A stretch of DNA of 64,000 nucleotides from Gallionella sp. (GTDB lineage Bacteria; Pseudomonadota; Gammaproteobacteria; Burkholderiales; Gallionellaceae). Where the stretch lies: the NCBI GenBank assembly GCA_030645955.1, contig JAUSMR010000012.1, positions 9,080-73,079 on the forward strand, in the 5' to 3' direction. Positions 52,598 through 61,590 of the stretch are shown here, piece after piece. The notes below the pieces were generated by a model. It saw nothing but the letters and a program-made list of their open reading frames with translations, was not told the origin of the DNA and ran no database searches. How positions within the stretch are numbered: position 1 is the stretch's first letter; every line of letters starts with the position of its first letter. Position numbers and translations under genes: made by a program.

Positions 52598-53263
52598 TTA
52601 CTTTTGCATCGCCTGGACAATTCGTTTGGCGATCAACGGAAACACGCCAAGCAACGCGAAGGACAGCAACACCTGCGCCGACATGATGTCGGACAGGCTC
52701 TCGATGTGCGCCAATTGCGTGCCCGCATTCACATACACCATAGTGCCGGCCAACATGCCCAGCTGGCTGACCCAGTAAAAGGTGCGTGTAGGGATTTGAG
52801 TCAGGCCCATCAGCAGGTTGATCAGGAAGAACGGAAAGAGCGGCACGAGGCGAAGCATGAAAAGATAAAGCGCTCCATCCTTCGCCATACCTTCATTGAT
52901 TCCTTTTAGCTTGTCGCCAAAGTGGCGCTGGACATAGTCGCGCAACAGGTAACGCGAGGTCAGGAACGCAAGGGTCGCGCCAATAGATGACGCAAAAGAC
53001 ACCAGCAGCGTGCCCTGCCAAAGACCGAATAAGGCGCCTATCGCCAACGACATGATCGTCGCACCCGGCAAGGACAGCGCCACGACGATAACGTACAGCA
53101 CAAAAATAATCAGTGTGACCTGCCAGGGGGACTGCGCTAGCATGGCCGCGAATTTCCCCTGGCTCTCCTTTAGCGCGCTTAGTGTCAGGTATTGATCAAG
53201 ACCCATGCCAAAAAACAGCGCAATGGCCGCGACAACCAGCAAGGCAAGAATTGCTTTTTTCAC
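52598..53263 (-). CDS. TVP38/TMEM64-family membrane protein of arsenosugar operon
   Basis: About 221 aa, several membrane helices and VTT motifs (LSLPGATIMSLAIGALFG, SIGATLAFLTSRYLLRD, RLVPLFPFFLINLLMG). The GTG at 53263 giving MKKAILALL is chosen; GTG 53272, right after the arsS stop, is also possible. Common partner of ArsS genes, perhaps an exporter or lipid scramblase for the arsenical product. Confidence 0.88.
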   Translation of the reverse strand: MKKAILALLVVAAIALFFGMGLDQYLTLSALKESQGKFAAMLAQSPWQVTLIIFVLYVIVVALSLPGATIMSLAIGALFGLWQGTLLVSFASSIGATLAFLTSRYLLRDYVQRHFGDKLKGINEGMAKDGALYLFMLRLVPLFPFFLINLLMGLTQIPTRTFYWVSQLGMLAGTMVYVNAGTQLAHIESLSDIMSAQVLLSFALLGVFPLIAKRIVQAMQK

Positions 53264-53272
53264 GCCACCCAC

Positions 53273-54235
53273 TCAGTTGTGCAGCGCACCGCCGCAACTG
53301 CTGCCCTGTCCCGCAGTACAGCCATAGCAGTGATCGGCGACACGAACAAGGTTGCCCTGCAAACCGGTTTGCAGCAGGTCGCGCAGATGCGGACGTCCTT
53401 CACCCGGCAGCGCCAGCCCGAGCTGCTGGTTGAAATCACAGTCATACAGATAACCCTGCCAATCCACGCTGACAAGATTGCGGCACATTACGCTGGCGGC
53501 ATTGGCGGCGGAAAAATTTTCCTTCAGCAAGAGCATGTAATCATTGAATTGCCCCCTGGAGATCAGCGTGCTGCCAAAACGCTGGATGGGCATATTGGTC
53601 ATCACGAACAGCTGATTGAAGACGATGCCAAAACGTTCGAACAATTCGCGCTTGTAAGCCGCCTGCAACGCCACTTGATCGGGGGGCAGTGAGGAGCCTT
53701 GCGGGTTGTAGACCAGATTCAGGGTGAGGCCGCTGTCTTCGCGTCCATAACCCAGTGCGTTGAGTTGCAATAGCGCCGTGATGCTTTTATCAAACACGCC
53801 CTCTCCGCGTTGCCTGTCTACATTTTCTGATAAATAACACGGTAGCGATGCCACCACTTCCACCTTATGGCCGGCCAGGAATTCGGCGAGGCCATCCTGT
53901 CCGTGCTCAAACAGGATTGTCAGGTTACAGCGGTCGATCACACGCACACCCAGGGCGGTTGCCTTGCCTACCAGATCGCGGAACTTGCGATGCAGTTCCG
54001 GCGCCCCACCGGTCAGGTCGAGCGTCCCAATCTGGCGCGCTGCCAGCACCTGAAGGATGAGTTCCAGCGACTCCTCATCCATCATTTCCTTGCGGTTGGG
54101 GCCAGCGTTGACGTGGCAATGCAAACAGGTCTGATTGCATTGATAGCCCAAATTGACCTGTAGCGTGTCGAGTTTACCGCGATGCAATACAGTGAATTCG
54201 GTGACTTGTAGCAGGGGTAAAACGGCGCGCATCAT
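53273..54235 (-). CDS. arsS: Arsenosugar biosynthesis radical SAM protein ArsS
   Basis: A 320-aa radical SAM enzyme: 4Fe-4S motif CNQTCLHC in NLGYQCNQTCLHCHVNAG, then DLTGGAPELH, and C-terminal cysteines (YDCDFNQQ, CYGCTAGQGSSCGG) of the DUF3641 domain that bind extra clusters. ArsS works with ArsM to join dimethylarsenic to a deoxyadenosyl-derived sugar. No arsM is in this operon, but two lie elsewhere in the window. Tandem ATGs at 54235/54232. Confidence 0.93.
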   Translation of the reverse strand: MMRAVLPLLQVTEFTVLHRGKLDTLQVNLGYQCNQTCLHCHVNAGPNRKEMMDEESLELILQVLAARQIGTLDLTGGAPELHRKFRDLVGKATALGVRVIDRCNLTILFEHGQDGLAEFLAGHKVEVVASLPCYLSENVDRQRGEGVFDKSITALLQLNALGYGREDSGLTLNLVYNPQGSSLPPDQVALQAAYKRELFERFGIVFNQLFVMTNMPIQRFGSTLISRGQFNDYMLLLKENFSAANAASVMCRNLVSVDWQGYLYDCDFNQQLGLALPGEGRPHLRDLLQTGLQGNLVRVADHCYGCTAGQGSSCGGALHN

Positions 54236-54301
54236 GTTCCTCGGTGTGATCGGTGAAGCCCTTTCGAAACCATTTCTCCTGCAAACCGGCCAACACCAGG
54301 T

Positions 54302-55156
54302 TCAAGGAACCAACCCAACGGTGATTATCGCTTCATAGGTCCCGTTTTTGCCATAAAGGTTTGAAAAAGCATACTTTGGCAGCGTTGTCATGGCCATCTC
54401 AAGCACATCGTCCAGTCCAGAATCGATCATAACGAATCTGTCATGCACGTCCGGGGTATCTGGATTGTCATGCAGCTGGGCAAATATATGCATCTGATAA
54501 TGAGACGCAAAAAAGGAGTCCGGATACTTTAAACTGACCGTAATATCGGTTTTTGGCGCCTTGTTCCCCGTGTTTATCCTGATCTCATATGGCAAACGAG
54601 GCCCTGTGGCATCTGCCTCAAAAATATTCTGCTTTGAAAGAGAAGTGGTAATGGACATCCTGACATTCTGAGTGCCGTCAAAAGCGCCAGCAGGAAATTC
54701 GATAGTTGCATATTCCTTAAGAATAACCTTATCTCCAAGAGGAGGTATTTTAGTGGTCACAGTCTGCTCTTTCAGGCTCATTATGGTCAAGATAATCGGT
54801 GCATCACTTGCCCACTCAACCGAAACAACATTTTTCTTTTGGAGTTTTACGGGTTTTGTAAGCATCTTGAACTGCTTACCAAGTTCGGCAGACGAGAAAA
54901 TGGTCTTCCCGTTCATCTTGACTGCGCCCTTGCCTGCCCCCTGCCCACTGTCCTTTCCGTTTTGCACAGAAACGATAAATTTTTGACTGGTATCATGAAC
55001 GGAAAAACGCTTAACCACCCGCTGGGATTTGCCGCTCTCACTGGAAAACAATTCCGGGCCGAAGACCAGAGAGTGTCCATAGGCAAAAGAAATGAGGCCA
55101 TTGCAGAAGAACAATGACAGCGCAGCCAAAATAAACGTGCCTGATATCTTTCCCAT
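54302..55156 (-). CDS. Secreted protein with ZU5-like domain, unknown function
   Basis: A 284-aa exported protein with a signal peptide (ILAALSLFFCNGLISFAYG). The middle part KVILKEYATIEFPAGAFDGT resembles ZU5-like segments. AGGAG lies 9 nt before ATG 55156. I do not recognise a function. It is the distal gene of the minus-strand cytochrome maturation/copper cluster, 85 bp after a thioredoxin lipoprotein gene. Confidence 0.65.
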   Translation of the reverse strand: MGKISGTFILAALSLFFCNGLISFAYGHSLVFGPELFSSESGKSQRVVKRFSVHDTSQKFIVSVQNGKDSGQGAGKGAVKMNGKTIFSSAELGKQFKMLTKPVKLQKKNVVSVEWASDAPIILTIMSLKEQTVTTKIPPLGDKVILKEYATIEFPAGAFDGTQNVRMSITTSLSKQNIFEADATGPRLPYEIRINTGNKAPKTDITVSLKYPDSFFASHYQMHIFAQLHDNPDTPDVHDRFVMIDSGLDDVLEMAMTTLPKYAFSNLYGKNGTYEAIITVGLVP

Positions 55157-55241
55157 GATCAAGAACTCCTCTAAAGATGCCGGTTTCGGATGACCACCTG
55201 TGACGTGCTTTTAAAATACAAACTGGCCTGCAGTTATTGGT

Positions 55242-55751
55242 TCAAAGTAACTTGTCGATTTCATGCTTCAACAATGCTTCAGTAACGACCCCTGCGTGGA
55301 AATAACTTACCTTGCCATTTTTATCTATAAAGAAGGTGGTTGGCATGCCATATATTCCATAGGCATCTTTGATTTTCCCTGTTTTATCCAGGCCCGCAGG
55401 GATAGTCAGGCCCATTTTCTTCATGAAGGCTTTCGCCTTTTTTTCCGTGTCATCGACGGCAATGGCCAAAAACGCCACTGTCTGTGGCGAATAGGTATGA
55501 GAAAGTTTCTCAATGATAGGTGTTTCTTCGCCACAGGAAACGCACCAGGAGGCAAAAAAATTGATCACGACGACTTTTCCTTTTTGGGCGCTTAACTGAA
55601 AATCGCCGCCCTCAAAGAGTGTCATATTAAAATCGGGGGCCGCTTCCAGTGCGGCTATTGGGGCTGTTGCATTGTCGCTACATCCCTGAATGAGCAATAA
55701 ACTGCTCATGAGAAGCGCAAGCAAGAAACTGCGAGATTTAAGTTTCAACAC
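55242..55751 (-). CDS. TlpA/ResA-type thioredoxin lipoprotein 1
   Basis: A 169-aa lipoprotein (lipobox LLIQGCS) with a thioredoxin fold: FFASWCVSCGEETPII active site, then GIYGMPTTFFIDKNGKVSYF with the cis-Pro. Predicted periplasmic disulfide reductant for heme-site cysteines or copper-site assembly. Two further paralogues are in the same cluster. Confidence 0.9.
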   Translation of the reverse strand: MLKLKSRSFLLALLMSSLLLIQGCSDNATAPIAALEAAPDFNMTLFEGGDFQLSAQKGKVVVINFFASWCVSCGEETPIIEKLSHTYSPQTVAFLAIAVDDTEKKAKAFMKKMGLTIPAGLDKTGKIKDAYGIYGMPTTFFIDKNGKVSYFHAGVVTEALLKHEIDKLL

Positions 55752-55832
55752 TATATTCCTTTAAGCATCCATACCTTGTTAGGCTGGTAATGGGTCATAT
55801 GTGACATATTGCAGCTCCTGATGCTTAGGGTT

Positions 55833-56318
55833 TTAATGCCCGGAATGGTTCATATGCTGGTGATCTTCCATACCCTCCATTTGGCCGGCACGAATTATTG
55901 CTTTAACTTCGATCTTTTCCCCACTTTGGAAGGTCAACGTCATGGGAACTTGATCGCCGATCTGGAGCGGCTTTTTTGCATTCTCCAACATAAAATGCAA
56001 TCCGCCCGGCTTCAACACTACTGAAGCATGAGGAGGAATGGTTAATTCCTTCAACTGTTCCATGTGAACCATATTTCCATGCATAACACTCCGATGAATT
56101 CCAACTTGATCGAAAGCAGGGCTGGAAACGTTAGTGAGTATTCGTGGATTCCCGCCGTAGTTTTTAATTTCCAAATAAGCGGCCAGGGTCTTTACGCCAG
56201 GTGGCGCGGCCAGTACCCAGGGATTCAGTATCTTAATATCCACGCCATCGGCAGATGCGTTCAGGGCAACGAATCCAAGCATCAGTGCAATTAATGTTTT
56301 CAAAAAAAACCTCATCAT
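55833..56318 (-). CDS. PCu(A)C-type periplasmic copper chaperone
   Basis: A 161-aa protein with signal peptide (ALMLGFVALNASA) and the H-x(n)-M...H-x-M copper signature (HRSVMHGNMVHMEQL, then LKPGGLHFML). The His/Met-rich tail (MEGMEDHQHMNHSGH) may bind extra copper. Tandem ATGs at 56318/56315 overlap the SCO1 stop. Together with SCO1 it metallates the CuA site of a terminal oxidase. Confidence 0.92.
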   Translation of the reverse strand: MMRFFLKTLIALMLGFVALNASADGVDIKILNPWVLAAPPGVKTLAAYLEIKNYGGNPRILTNVSSPAFDQVGIHRSVMHGNMVHMEQLKELTIPPHASVVLKPGGLHFMLENAKKPLQIGDQVPMTLTFQSGEKIEVKAIIRAGQMEGMEDHQHMNHSGH

Positions 56319-57001
56319 TTTTTAACCCTTTCATTGTAGAACGTACGGATTTTAATAAACACCTCAGCAATTTCCTGTGGAAGTTGAGGTGGTGGGAATC
56401 GGCCATAGAGCCTTCCCTGCGGATCAACGAGAAAGATCGTCGAAGTATGGGTTACCTGGTAGTTATCTCCGGGTTTTCCAGGATCCTTTGGTTGAATTGT
56501 GTACAGCGCGCTCATTTGCCGGGAAAGTGCATCCAGCTGAGTGGTATCCCCGGTGACACCCGTAAATTTATTATTGAAATAGGAAGCATATTCTTTTAGC
56601 AATTCTGGTGTATCCCGCTTGGGATCGACAGAAATAAAAATGCCCTGAATCTCTTGATAAGCAGCCGGATTTTTCTCCATGAGCTTGAACGCCTGCCCCA
56701 ATATCCCCATCGTGAGGGGACAGACATCGGGGCAGTGTATATAACCAAAAAAAATAAAACTCCATTTTCCCTTCAGGTCATTCAAGACTAGTGTTTTACT
56801 GTCGGCGCCTATCAATTTGAAATCCGTCAAGTCCTTAGCCTGCCAGAAGAGGTAATCCTCAATCTCTTCGGGTGGTTTAACGACGGCATCATTGCCTGGC
56901 CGCAAACTAATAAAGACGGAGATGGCCACGGAACTGGCCACGGCGACAGCCAGTAAAAATGCGAGGCCCTTTCTGGTAAGAACCCCACTTTGGTTTTTCA
57001 T
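56315..57001 (-). CDS. SCO1/SenC copper chaperone
   Basis: A 228-aa membrane-anchored thioredoxin-fold protein with copper ligands CPDVCP in GYIHCPDVCPLTMG and the distant His in VTHTSTIFLVD. Coupled to the PCuAC gene by a 4-nt overlap. Implies a copper oxidase target, which is not in the window. Confidence 0.93.
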   Translation of the reverse strand: MKNQSGVLTRKGLAFLLAVAVASSVAISVFISLRPGNDAVVKPPEEIEDYLFWQAKDLTDFKLIGADSKTLVLNDLKGKWSFIFFGYIHCPDVCPLTMGILGQAFKLMEKNPAAYQEIQGIFISVDPKRDTPELLKEYASYFNNKFTGVTGDTTQLDALSRQMSALYTIQPKDPGKPGDNYQVTHTSTIFLVDPQGRLYGRFPPPQLPQEIAEVFIKIRTFYNERVKK

Positions 57002-57076
57002 CTATTTTCCTTTCAGCTTGAGATGGTTAATCGCCGTGTATTGAAACCCTTGGCCTCATCGGAGCCGGTTAGTTTG

Positions 57077-57256
57077 TCAATTTATGCTGTTTTTTTGTAT
57101 GGTGCCATACAGAAACAGGCCGGCTCCAATAATGCTGATAACAACATAAAAAATATCCAACTCAAAACCAATTGTTCTGGCTAACAATGCCGTCATTGCG
57201 CCCAGGCAGAGAAGTAAACCGCCGAGAACCTGCTTTTTTATTCCTTTGTGCGGCAT
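57077..57256 (-). CDS. Small two-helix membrane protein
   Basis: A 59-aa protein, start MPHKGIKKQVLGG, with two hydrophobic segments (LLLCLGAMTALLA and IFYVVISIIGAGLFLYG). It lies 2 bp after the CcdA-like gene stop, in the same operon. Function unknown; size and position suggest a cytochrome-assembly accessory. Longer readings overlap the upstream gene. Confidence 0.65.
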   Translation of the reverse strand: MPHKGIKKQVLGGLLLCLGAMTALLARTIGFELDIFYVVISIIGAGLFLYGTIQKNSIN

Positions 57257-57258
57257 GA

Positions 57259-57957
57259 TTACAACACAAGACCGAGAACAAACGCCTTGTAATGCCGCAT
57301 CAGGCCGGTAATATTCATCACGGCAAGGATAAGCAGAATTGTGCCGCAAATATTTATTATTAAATTGGCATTGCGTAAGACAATTTCACGCCTTCTTGTA
57401 AACAAGACGAGGGCAATGGATGTCATGCAGAGGGCTATGCTGGTACCGAGTCCATAAAAGAATGCCAGATACCACCCTTCAACCGCTGTGCTCCGCTGAG
57501 ACGCTATACCCATGATGTCAGAGAGCATCGGAGTAATGCAGGGGGAATATACTAGGGCGAAAGTAACCCCGACAAACAGGAATAGCGTACTTAACAGCAG
57601 GGGAAGGCGTATTTTGCTCAGGAATGATATGCGATTAACCAGTAAAATATACAGGCCGACAAGCAGTATGATGAAGCCTGAAACCACTCTCAGATTGCTG
57701 ATGTTATGGATCAGGGGCCGACTGAAGTTCAATCCGGATGCGATTAGCAGCGAATAGAAAACAGCAAAACCAATTCCATAGGTGATGCAAGGGATAATCA
57801 TCCACCGGCGAATTTCCGGATTAGCCTTTTTGCCAATTGTTGCCAGGTAAATGCCAACAAAAAAAGCGACAAAGAACGGGCTGATTTGCAGAAGGCATAT
57901 CTGCCAGATTGAAAAAAAAGAGGCAAACCCTCCCCAAAACGCATTGCCGCCTCCCAT
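57259..57957 (-). CDS. CcdA/DsbD-type membrane thiol transporter
   Basis: A 232-aa six-helix protein with two membrane Cys (MIIPCITYG and VYSPCITPML) that would carry reducing equivalents across the inner membrane, as in CcdA. It receives electrons from thioredoxin and passes them to the TlpA proteins encoded alongside. The start overlaps the upstream TlpA stop (TAATG). Confidence 0.82.
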   Translation of the reverse strand: MGGGNAFWGGFASFFSIWQICLLQISPFFVAFFVGIYLATIGKKANPEIRRWMIIPCITYGIGFAVFYSLLIASGLNFSRPLIHNISNLRVVSGFIILLVGLYILLVNRISFLSKIRLPLLLSTLFLFVGVTFALVYSPCITPMLSDIMGIASQRSTAVEGWYLAFFYGLGTSIALCMTSIALVLFTRRREIVLRNANLIINICGTILLILAVMNITGLMRHYKAFVLGLVL

Positions 57958-58472
57958 TATAAAATCTCCTCAATCCATTGCTGAAACTCATCCGGTTTCT
58001 TCGCTATGTTTCCATAGAAAGCACGTTTCACGATTCCGTTTTTGTCGATAAAAAAGGTGGTTGGCGGGGAGCTGACACCGTAGTCTTTGGCAATTCGATC
58101 GCCTTTGTCGTATCCGGCCGGGAATGGCGCATCCCACTTCTTAACATATTTTTCAAACTTTGATCTGGAGTCCTGGATGCCGACCATAAGAAATACGACT
58201 GGATCGTTTTTATGTTTCGAGTAGGCCTGTTTCATCAATGGCATGGAGTCATTGGAACAGGGACACCACGAGGACATAAAGGTGATGACGAGTCCCTTTC
58301 CGGCATATTGTTCCAGACTGCTTTGTTTTCCGTCGAGCAGTTCGAGAGTAAAAGGCAGGGCTTTTTCGCCGACCTGAAGTAATGGCTTGCTAACTTCTTC
58401 ACTGCATCCCGACACAAATGCAATGAGAAAAAAAACAGCACAAAAATTTTTAAAGCAGTTTATCGAGTTCAT
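57957..58472 (-). CDS. TlpA-like redoxin lipoprotein 2
   Basis: A 171-aa lipoprotein (lipobox AFVSGCS) with thioredoxin-type site FMSSWCPCSNDSMPLM and GVSSPPTTFFIDKNG. The WCPCS motif (CxC rather than CxxC in its first two cysteines) is unusual. ATG 58472 overlaps the upstream thioredoxin gene by 23 nt. Confidence 0.85.
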   Translation of the reverse strand: MNSINCFKNFCAVFFLIAFVSGCSEEVSKPLLQVGEKALPFTLELLDGKQSSLEQYAGKGLVITFMSSWCPCSNDSMPLMKQAYSKHKNDPVVFLMVGIQDSRSKFEKYVKKWDAPFPAGYDKGDRIAKDYGVSSPPTTFFIDKNGIVKRAFYGNIAKKPDEFQQWIEEIL

Positions 58473-58992
58473 GTTGCAACAGCTCCTCTGTAACACTGCC
58501 TGAATGGGAGTAGTTGATTACCCCTTCTTTATCAATAAAGTAAGTGGTGGGTATGCCATATATACCAAAGGATTTTTGGATTGCTGCTGTTTTATCAAGA
58601 CCCACCGGGAAGGTAACGCTATATCTTGCTACGAAATCTTTCATCTTTGCTTCGGTATCGTCGATAGCGATTCCCAAAAATACCACGCCTTTGGGTCCGT
58701 ATTCATGGACAATTTTTTCAAGAACCGGCATTTCTTCCCTGCATGGCAAACACCAGGAAGCAAAGAAATTAATCAGAACAGGTTTCCCTTTGTAGTCGCT
58801 GAGATGAAAATCTTTGCCGTCAAGAAGCTTGAATGTGAAATCAGGGGCCGATTCCTTTTTTTCTGATGAGGCTTTGGGAAAAAATTCATTCCCTGCATCT
58901 CCTCGCGTAAGCAATAGGCCTGCGACGACAAGAGCAAGCACCAAGCCGACGATGCCGAGAATAATAAGTAGTTTGTAAGTTTTGATGTTCAA
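58450..58992 (-). CDS. TlpA/ResA-type thioredoxin 3, membrane-anchored
   Basis: A 180-aa protein with an N-terminal helix (LLIILGIVGLVLALVVAGLLL) and active site FFASWCLPCREEMPVL, followed by GIYGIPTTYFIDKEG. Most like ResA, which keeps apocytochrome cysteines reduced for heme attachment. Confidence 0.9.
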   Translation of the reverse strand: MNIKTYKLLIILGIVGLVLALVVAGLLLTRGDAGNEFFPKASSEKKESAPDFTFKLLDGKDFHLSDYKGKPVLINFFASWCLPCREEMPVLEKIVHEYGPKGVVFLGIAIDDTEAKMKDFVARYSVTFPVGLDKTAAIQKSFGIYGIPTTYFIDKEGVINYSHSGSVTEELLQHELDKLL

Positions 58993-58999
58993 GGTGTTC

Positions 59000-59827
59000 T
59001 CACTCAGGTAAAGGGGGTACGGGTAGGCTCCACTGGAACGTTCTCACTCCCACCAGTCCTGGCAGGCTCATTTTAATTTCCAGCTCGGTCACTTTGTTGG
59101 TGTCAATATCGGGAAAAGTGAGAGTCCCTTGATTATGGTGGCGCTGGCCATCCTGATAGAGAACATCCCAGCCGATAGCTTTTTGCGAATGGCCGTTATT
59201 GTCATGAAGCGTCGCCAATTTCGCCAGGTTCCATGGCGGTACCGACCCTTGATGGGTATTTATATAGACCACAAAAAGAGCGGCTTGCTGATCTAACGGT
59301 GTACTACGCACTCCAAGATAGCGTAACAAACTGGAGTGCTCGCGAGGCACATAAATAACATCCAAATACAAGTCATCGTCCCCGAAATCGCTTCTCCATA
59401 GATACCGCTTAACAAACTTCATGGTCTTCTCTGGAAGGACCGTTGGCACATTGCTCAAAAAATGACTTTGAAGATACCGGGTAATTGTCTCTGCATGGCG
59501 ATCAGTAATTCCAGCCCGGTCAGGTGCCTTCATGCGGGCGATAACTGATTCCCATTCTGCGGCGGTTCTGGGTTTTTTTTCGATCACGTCTTTGCCGTGA
59601 CATTTTTTGGTGCAAGTATCTTGATAGAGGCGCTTAATTTCACTGGCGGATAATTTTTCGACCATGCCGTACTTATACAGAGAGAATTTCCCTGTATTGT
59701 AAATATCATTTATCACGCCCTCTGGTGTCTGGTCGGTCAGGTACATAAATACGAGAAAGAGGATTGCCCCGCTTAGCATCAAAAATACAGTAATACTGAC
59801 AAGTAAGGACTTCACTGGCACTCTCAT
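59000..59827 (-). CDS. Membrane-anchored monoheme cytochrome with CXXXCH motif
   Basis: A 275-aa protein with an N-terminal helix (LLVSITVFLMLSGAILFLVF). Its only heme-type motif is CTKKCH, three residues between the cysteines rather than two, in YQDTCTKKCHGKDVIEK; ARMKAPDRAGITD may hold the distal Met. The C-terminal half is heme-free. CXXXCH sites exist in some anaerobe cytochromes but are rare. It lies next to thioredoxin genes of heme attachment. Confidence 0.75.
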   Translation of the reverse strand: MRVPVKSLLVSITVFLMLSGAILFLVFMYLTDQTPEGVINDIYNTGKFSLYKYGMVEKLSASEIKRLYQDTCTKKCHGKDVIEKKPRTAAEWESVIARMKAPDRAGITDRHAETITRYLQSHFLSNVPTVLPEKTMKFVKRYLWRSDFGDDDLYLDVIYVPREHSSLLRYLGVRSTPLDQQAALFVVYINTHQGSVPPWNLAKLATLHDNNGHSQKAIGWDVLYQDGQRHHNQGTLTFPDIDTNKVTELEIKMSLPGLVGVRTFQWSLPVPPLPE

Positions 59828-59908
59828 ATTTTATCTTTTCTTGTCAGCCAAAGAAGAAGGCGTTTCCCTGAAATAAACATAGACTTTATTTTTAGTAATT
59901 TTACTACA

Positions 59909-60237
59909 CTACCCTAGGATTTTTAGCCCTGATATTCGACGACGGTGGGATATTGCAAAACCCCTGCGCGCTACATTCAGTGCCGAATTGAACTTGCTGG
60001 ACTGGGATTGGAACGCTATCAGCGCGGTAAGTTCAAAGATAGCGGCTTCGTTAAAATGGTTTTTGAGGCGAGCCATCAGGTTGGCATCCACCCTGGCTCC
60101 AGTCACAGTGACGGCGACAGCGTAAGCCAGCGCTGCCTTGGTGAACTCATCAAACAACAGAGAGGCTTCAAACTCGCTACCATAACGCCGCCGCTGATTG
60201 GCAAATAACAGGCGGACATACCAGGAAAACGGTGGTC
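59909..60237 (-). pseudogene. Carboxymuconolactone decarboxylase-family gene fragment
   Basis: The frame reads WYVRLLFANQRRRYGSEFEA then jumps to FDEFTKAALAYAVAVTVTGA ... ELTALIAFQSQSSKFNSALN, which are separate parts of AhpD/CMD-like proteins, so an internal piece is missing. It splits the cytochrome maturation cluster between ccmH and the CXXXCH cytochrome gene. Confidence 0.5.
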
Positions 60238-60310
60238 AGGCGGGGTTGCGATATAGCTCATGAGATAACTTTCAGGTCTATGTTTTTTCCGCAGGTCTGG
60301 ATTGAGCCTT

Positions 60311-60757
60311 TCAGGCATCCTGCGATTTGTTAAAGAAAATCTTTTTAACACCAATATAGACGCCAAAAAACATCAGCAATATCCATACAATTATTCCTGC
60401 CCACAATAATACCCAATCTGCGGTATCAAAGCTTCTTGTATATTGGTAAATCTTTCCGTGAATTCTCTGAGTGGGGGTAATGCGGGCTTCGTCTCCATAT
60501 TTACCGATAAAATAATCAATGATCTGTTGCTTGGTCATTCCCTTATTGATCATTTCGCCAACTTGATTCTTCCATTCAAGACCACAGGTCATATTGCAGT
60601 CCTCCAGGACGAGTGGGCATTCGCAGGGACAGGCGAGATCCTTTACAACCTCGTTAACGGTTAGCGCAAACGCGCTGGATGGAATTGCGACATAAGCTAT
60701 TGTCATGAATAAACAGAAAAATAGAAATGCCTTACGAATGGGGAATAGCATATTCAT
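60311..60757 (-). CDS. ccmH: CcmH-type cytochrome c maturation protein
   Basis: A 148-aa protein with a signal helix, the CcmH-like site LACPCECPLVLEDC, GMTKQQIIDYFIGKYGDE and a C-terminal membrane helix (WVLLWAGIIVWILLMFFGVY). The cysteine pattern (CPCEC plus two more Cys) differs from the simple CxxC of enterobacterial CcmH and fits the CcmH forms of other phyla. ATG 60757 overlaps the upstream stop. Confidence 0.78.
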   Translation of the reverse strand: MNMLFPIRKAFLFFCLFMTIAYVAIPSSAFALTVNEVVKDLACPCECPLVLEDCNMTCGLEWKNQVGEMINKGMTKQQIIDYFIGKYGDEARITPTQRIHGKIYQYTRSFDTADWVLLWAGIIVWILLMFFGVYIGVKKIFFNKSQDA

Positions 60758-61590
60758 GCTGCTTTGCTCCGCTTTTTTTTCCGGGATCGAATGAACCATG
60801 CAACTACCGCCATTATGGCTGTGGCTCCCGTTCCAAATAATATGTAGATTATTGTTTTTATGTTTCTCTGGGTTTCATATGGCGCAGTCTGAGTCTGCGG
60901 GGTTTTCATGGAGGTATATTTGATATCGACCGATGGATTGGGATCGCTCTTGATATAGTCGATTTTAAATGCGCTTTCCTGGCCTTTGGAAACGCCCTCA
61001 AACTTGTAGGTAAAATGATTAAACCCTTTGAGTATACTTATCGTGCCACTTTTTTCTGACAGGGCAGCGTTTCCCGGTGGGGATATATTGAATGCAGTGC
61101 TCCGCAAAGGTTGTTGAATATCGACTTCCATGATTTTCACAGGGTGATTTGTTTTGATCAGGTAGTCAAATTCCTTCCTTTCACTTTTTACTTCAAACCG
61201 CGGTGTGTGAAAGCTGAGATAAAAATTTGGGTAGGGCAATAGTAGGCTCACTTCATCATGCTCGCCTCTATTGACAGTTTTATAAAGTTGGCAAAAATGC
61301 TGGCCCTCATGTGAGAGACTGCAAGCATCGCTGATGACCGAACCTTTGGGTATGAGAAAGCTTGTCTTGATGGGGTAGCTTGAAACGTCCTCAAATTTGC
61401 CGTCATAAATTGCCAGCACACTGGGGTCGTCATACTCCGGCATTATGGCCACCTTCATGCGGCCTATAAACAGGTCTTTTGTGGGCGCGCCGGACCCCAG
61501 CGTATTTTCAGCACCCCTATTACATCCGGAGTTGAAGATCACTAGGAAAAAAACAATGGCGAAAAGTTTGATGCAACTTACCGTGTTCAT
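60754..61590 (-). CDS. Lipoprotein with C-terminal membrane helix, cytochrome cluster
   Basis: A 278-aa exported lipoprotein (lipobox VIFNSGCN), a beta-rich periplasmic part and a C-terminal helix (IIYILFGTGATAIMAVVAWF) followed by RSRKKKRSK. I do not recognise the family by name. As first gene before ccmH and coupled to it by a 4-nt overlap, it is probably an accessory of cytochrome assembly. Confidence 0.7.
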   Translation of the reverse strand: MNTVSCIKLFAIVFFLVIFNSGCNRGAENTLGSGAPTKDLFIGRMKVAIMPEYDDPSVLAIYDGKFEDVSSYPIKTSFLIPKGSVISDACSLSHEGQHFCQLYKTVNRGEHDEVSLLLPYPNFYLSFHTPRFEVKSERKEFDYLIKTNHPVKIMEVDIQQPLRSTAFNISPPGNAALSEKSGTISILKGFNHFTYKFEGVSKGQESAFKIDYIKSDPNPSVDIKYTSMKTPQTQTAPYETQRNIKTIIYILFGTGATAIMAVVAWFIRSRKKKRSKAA

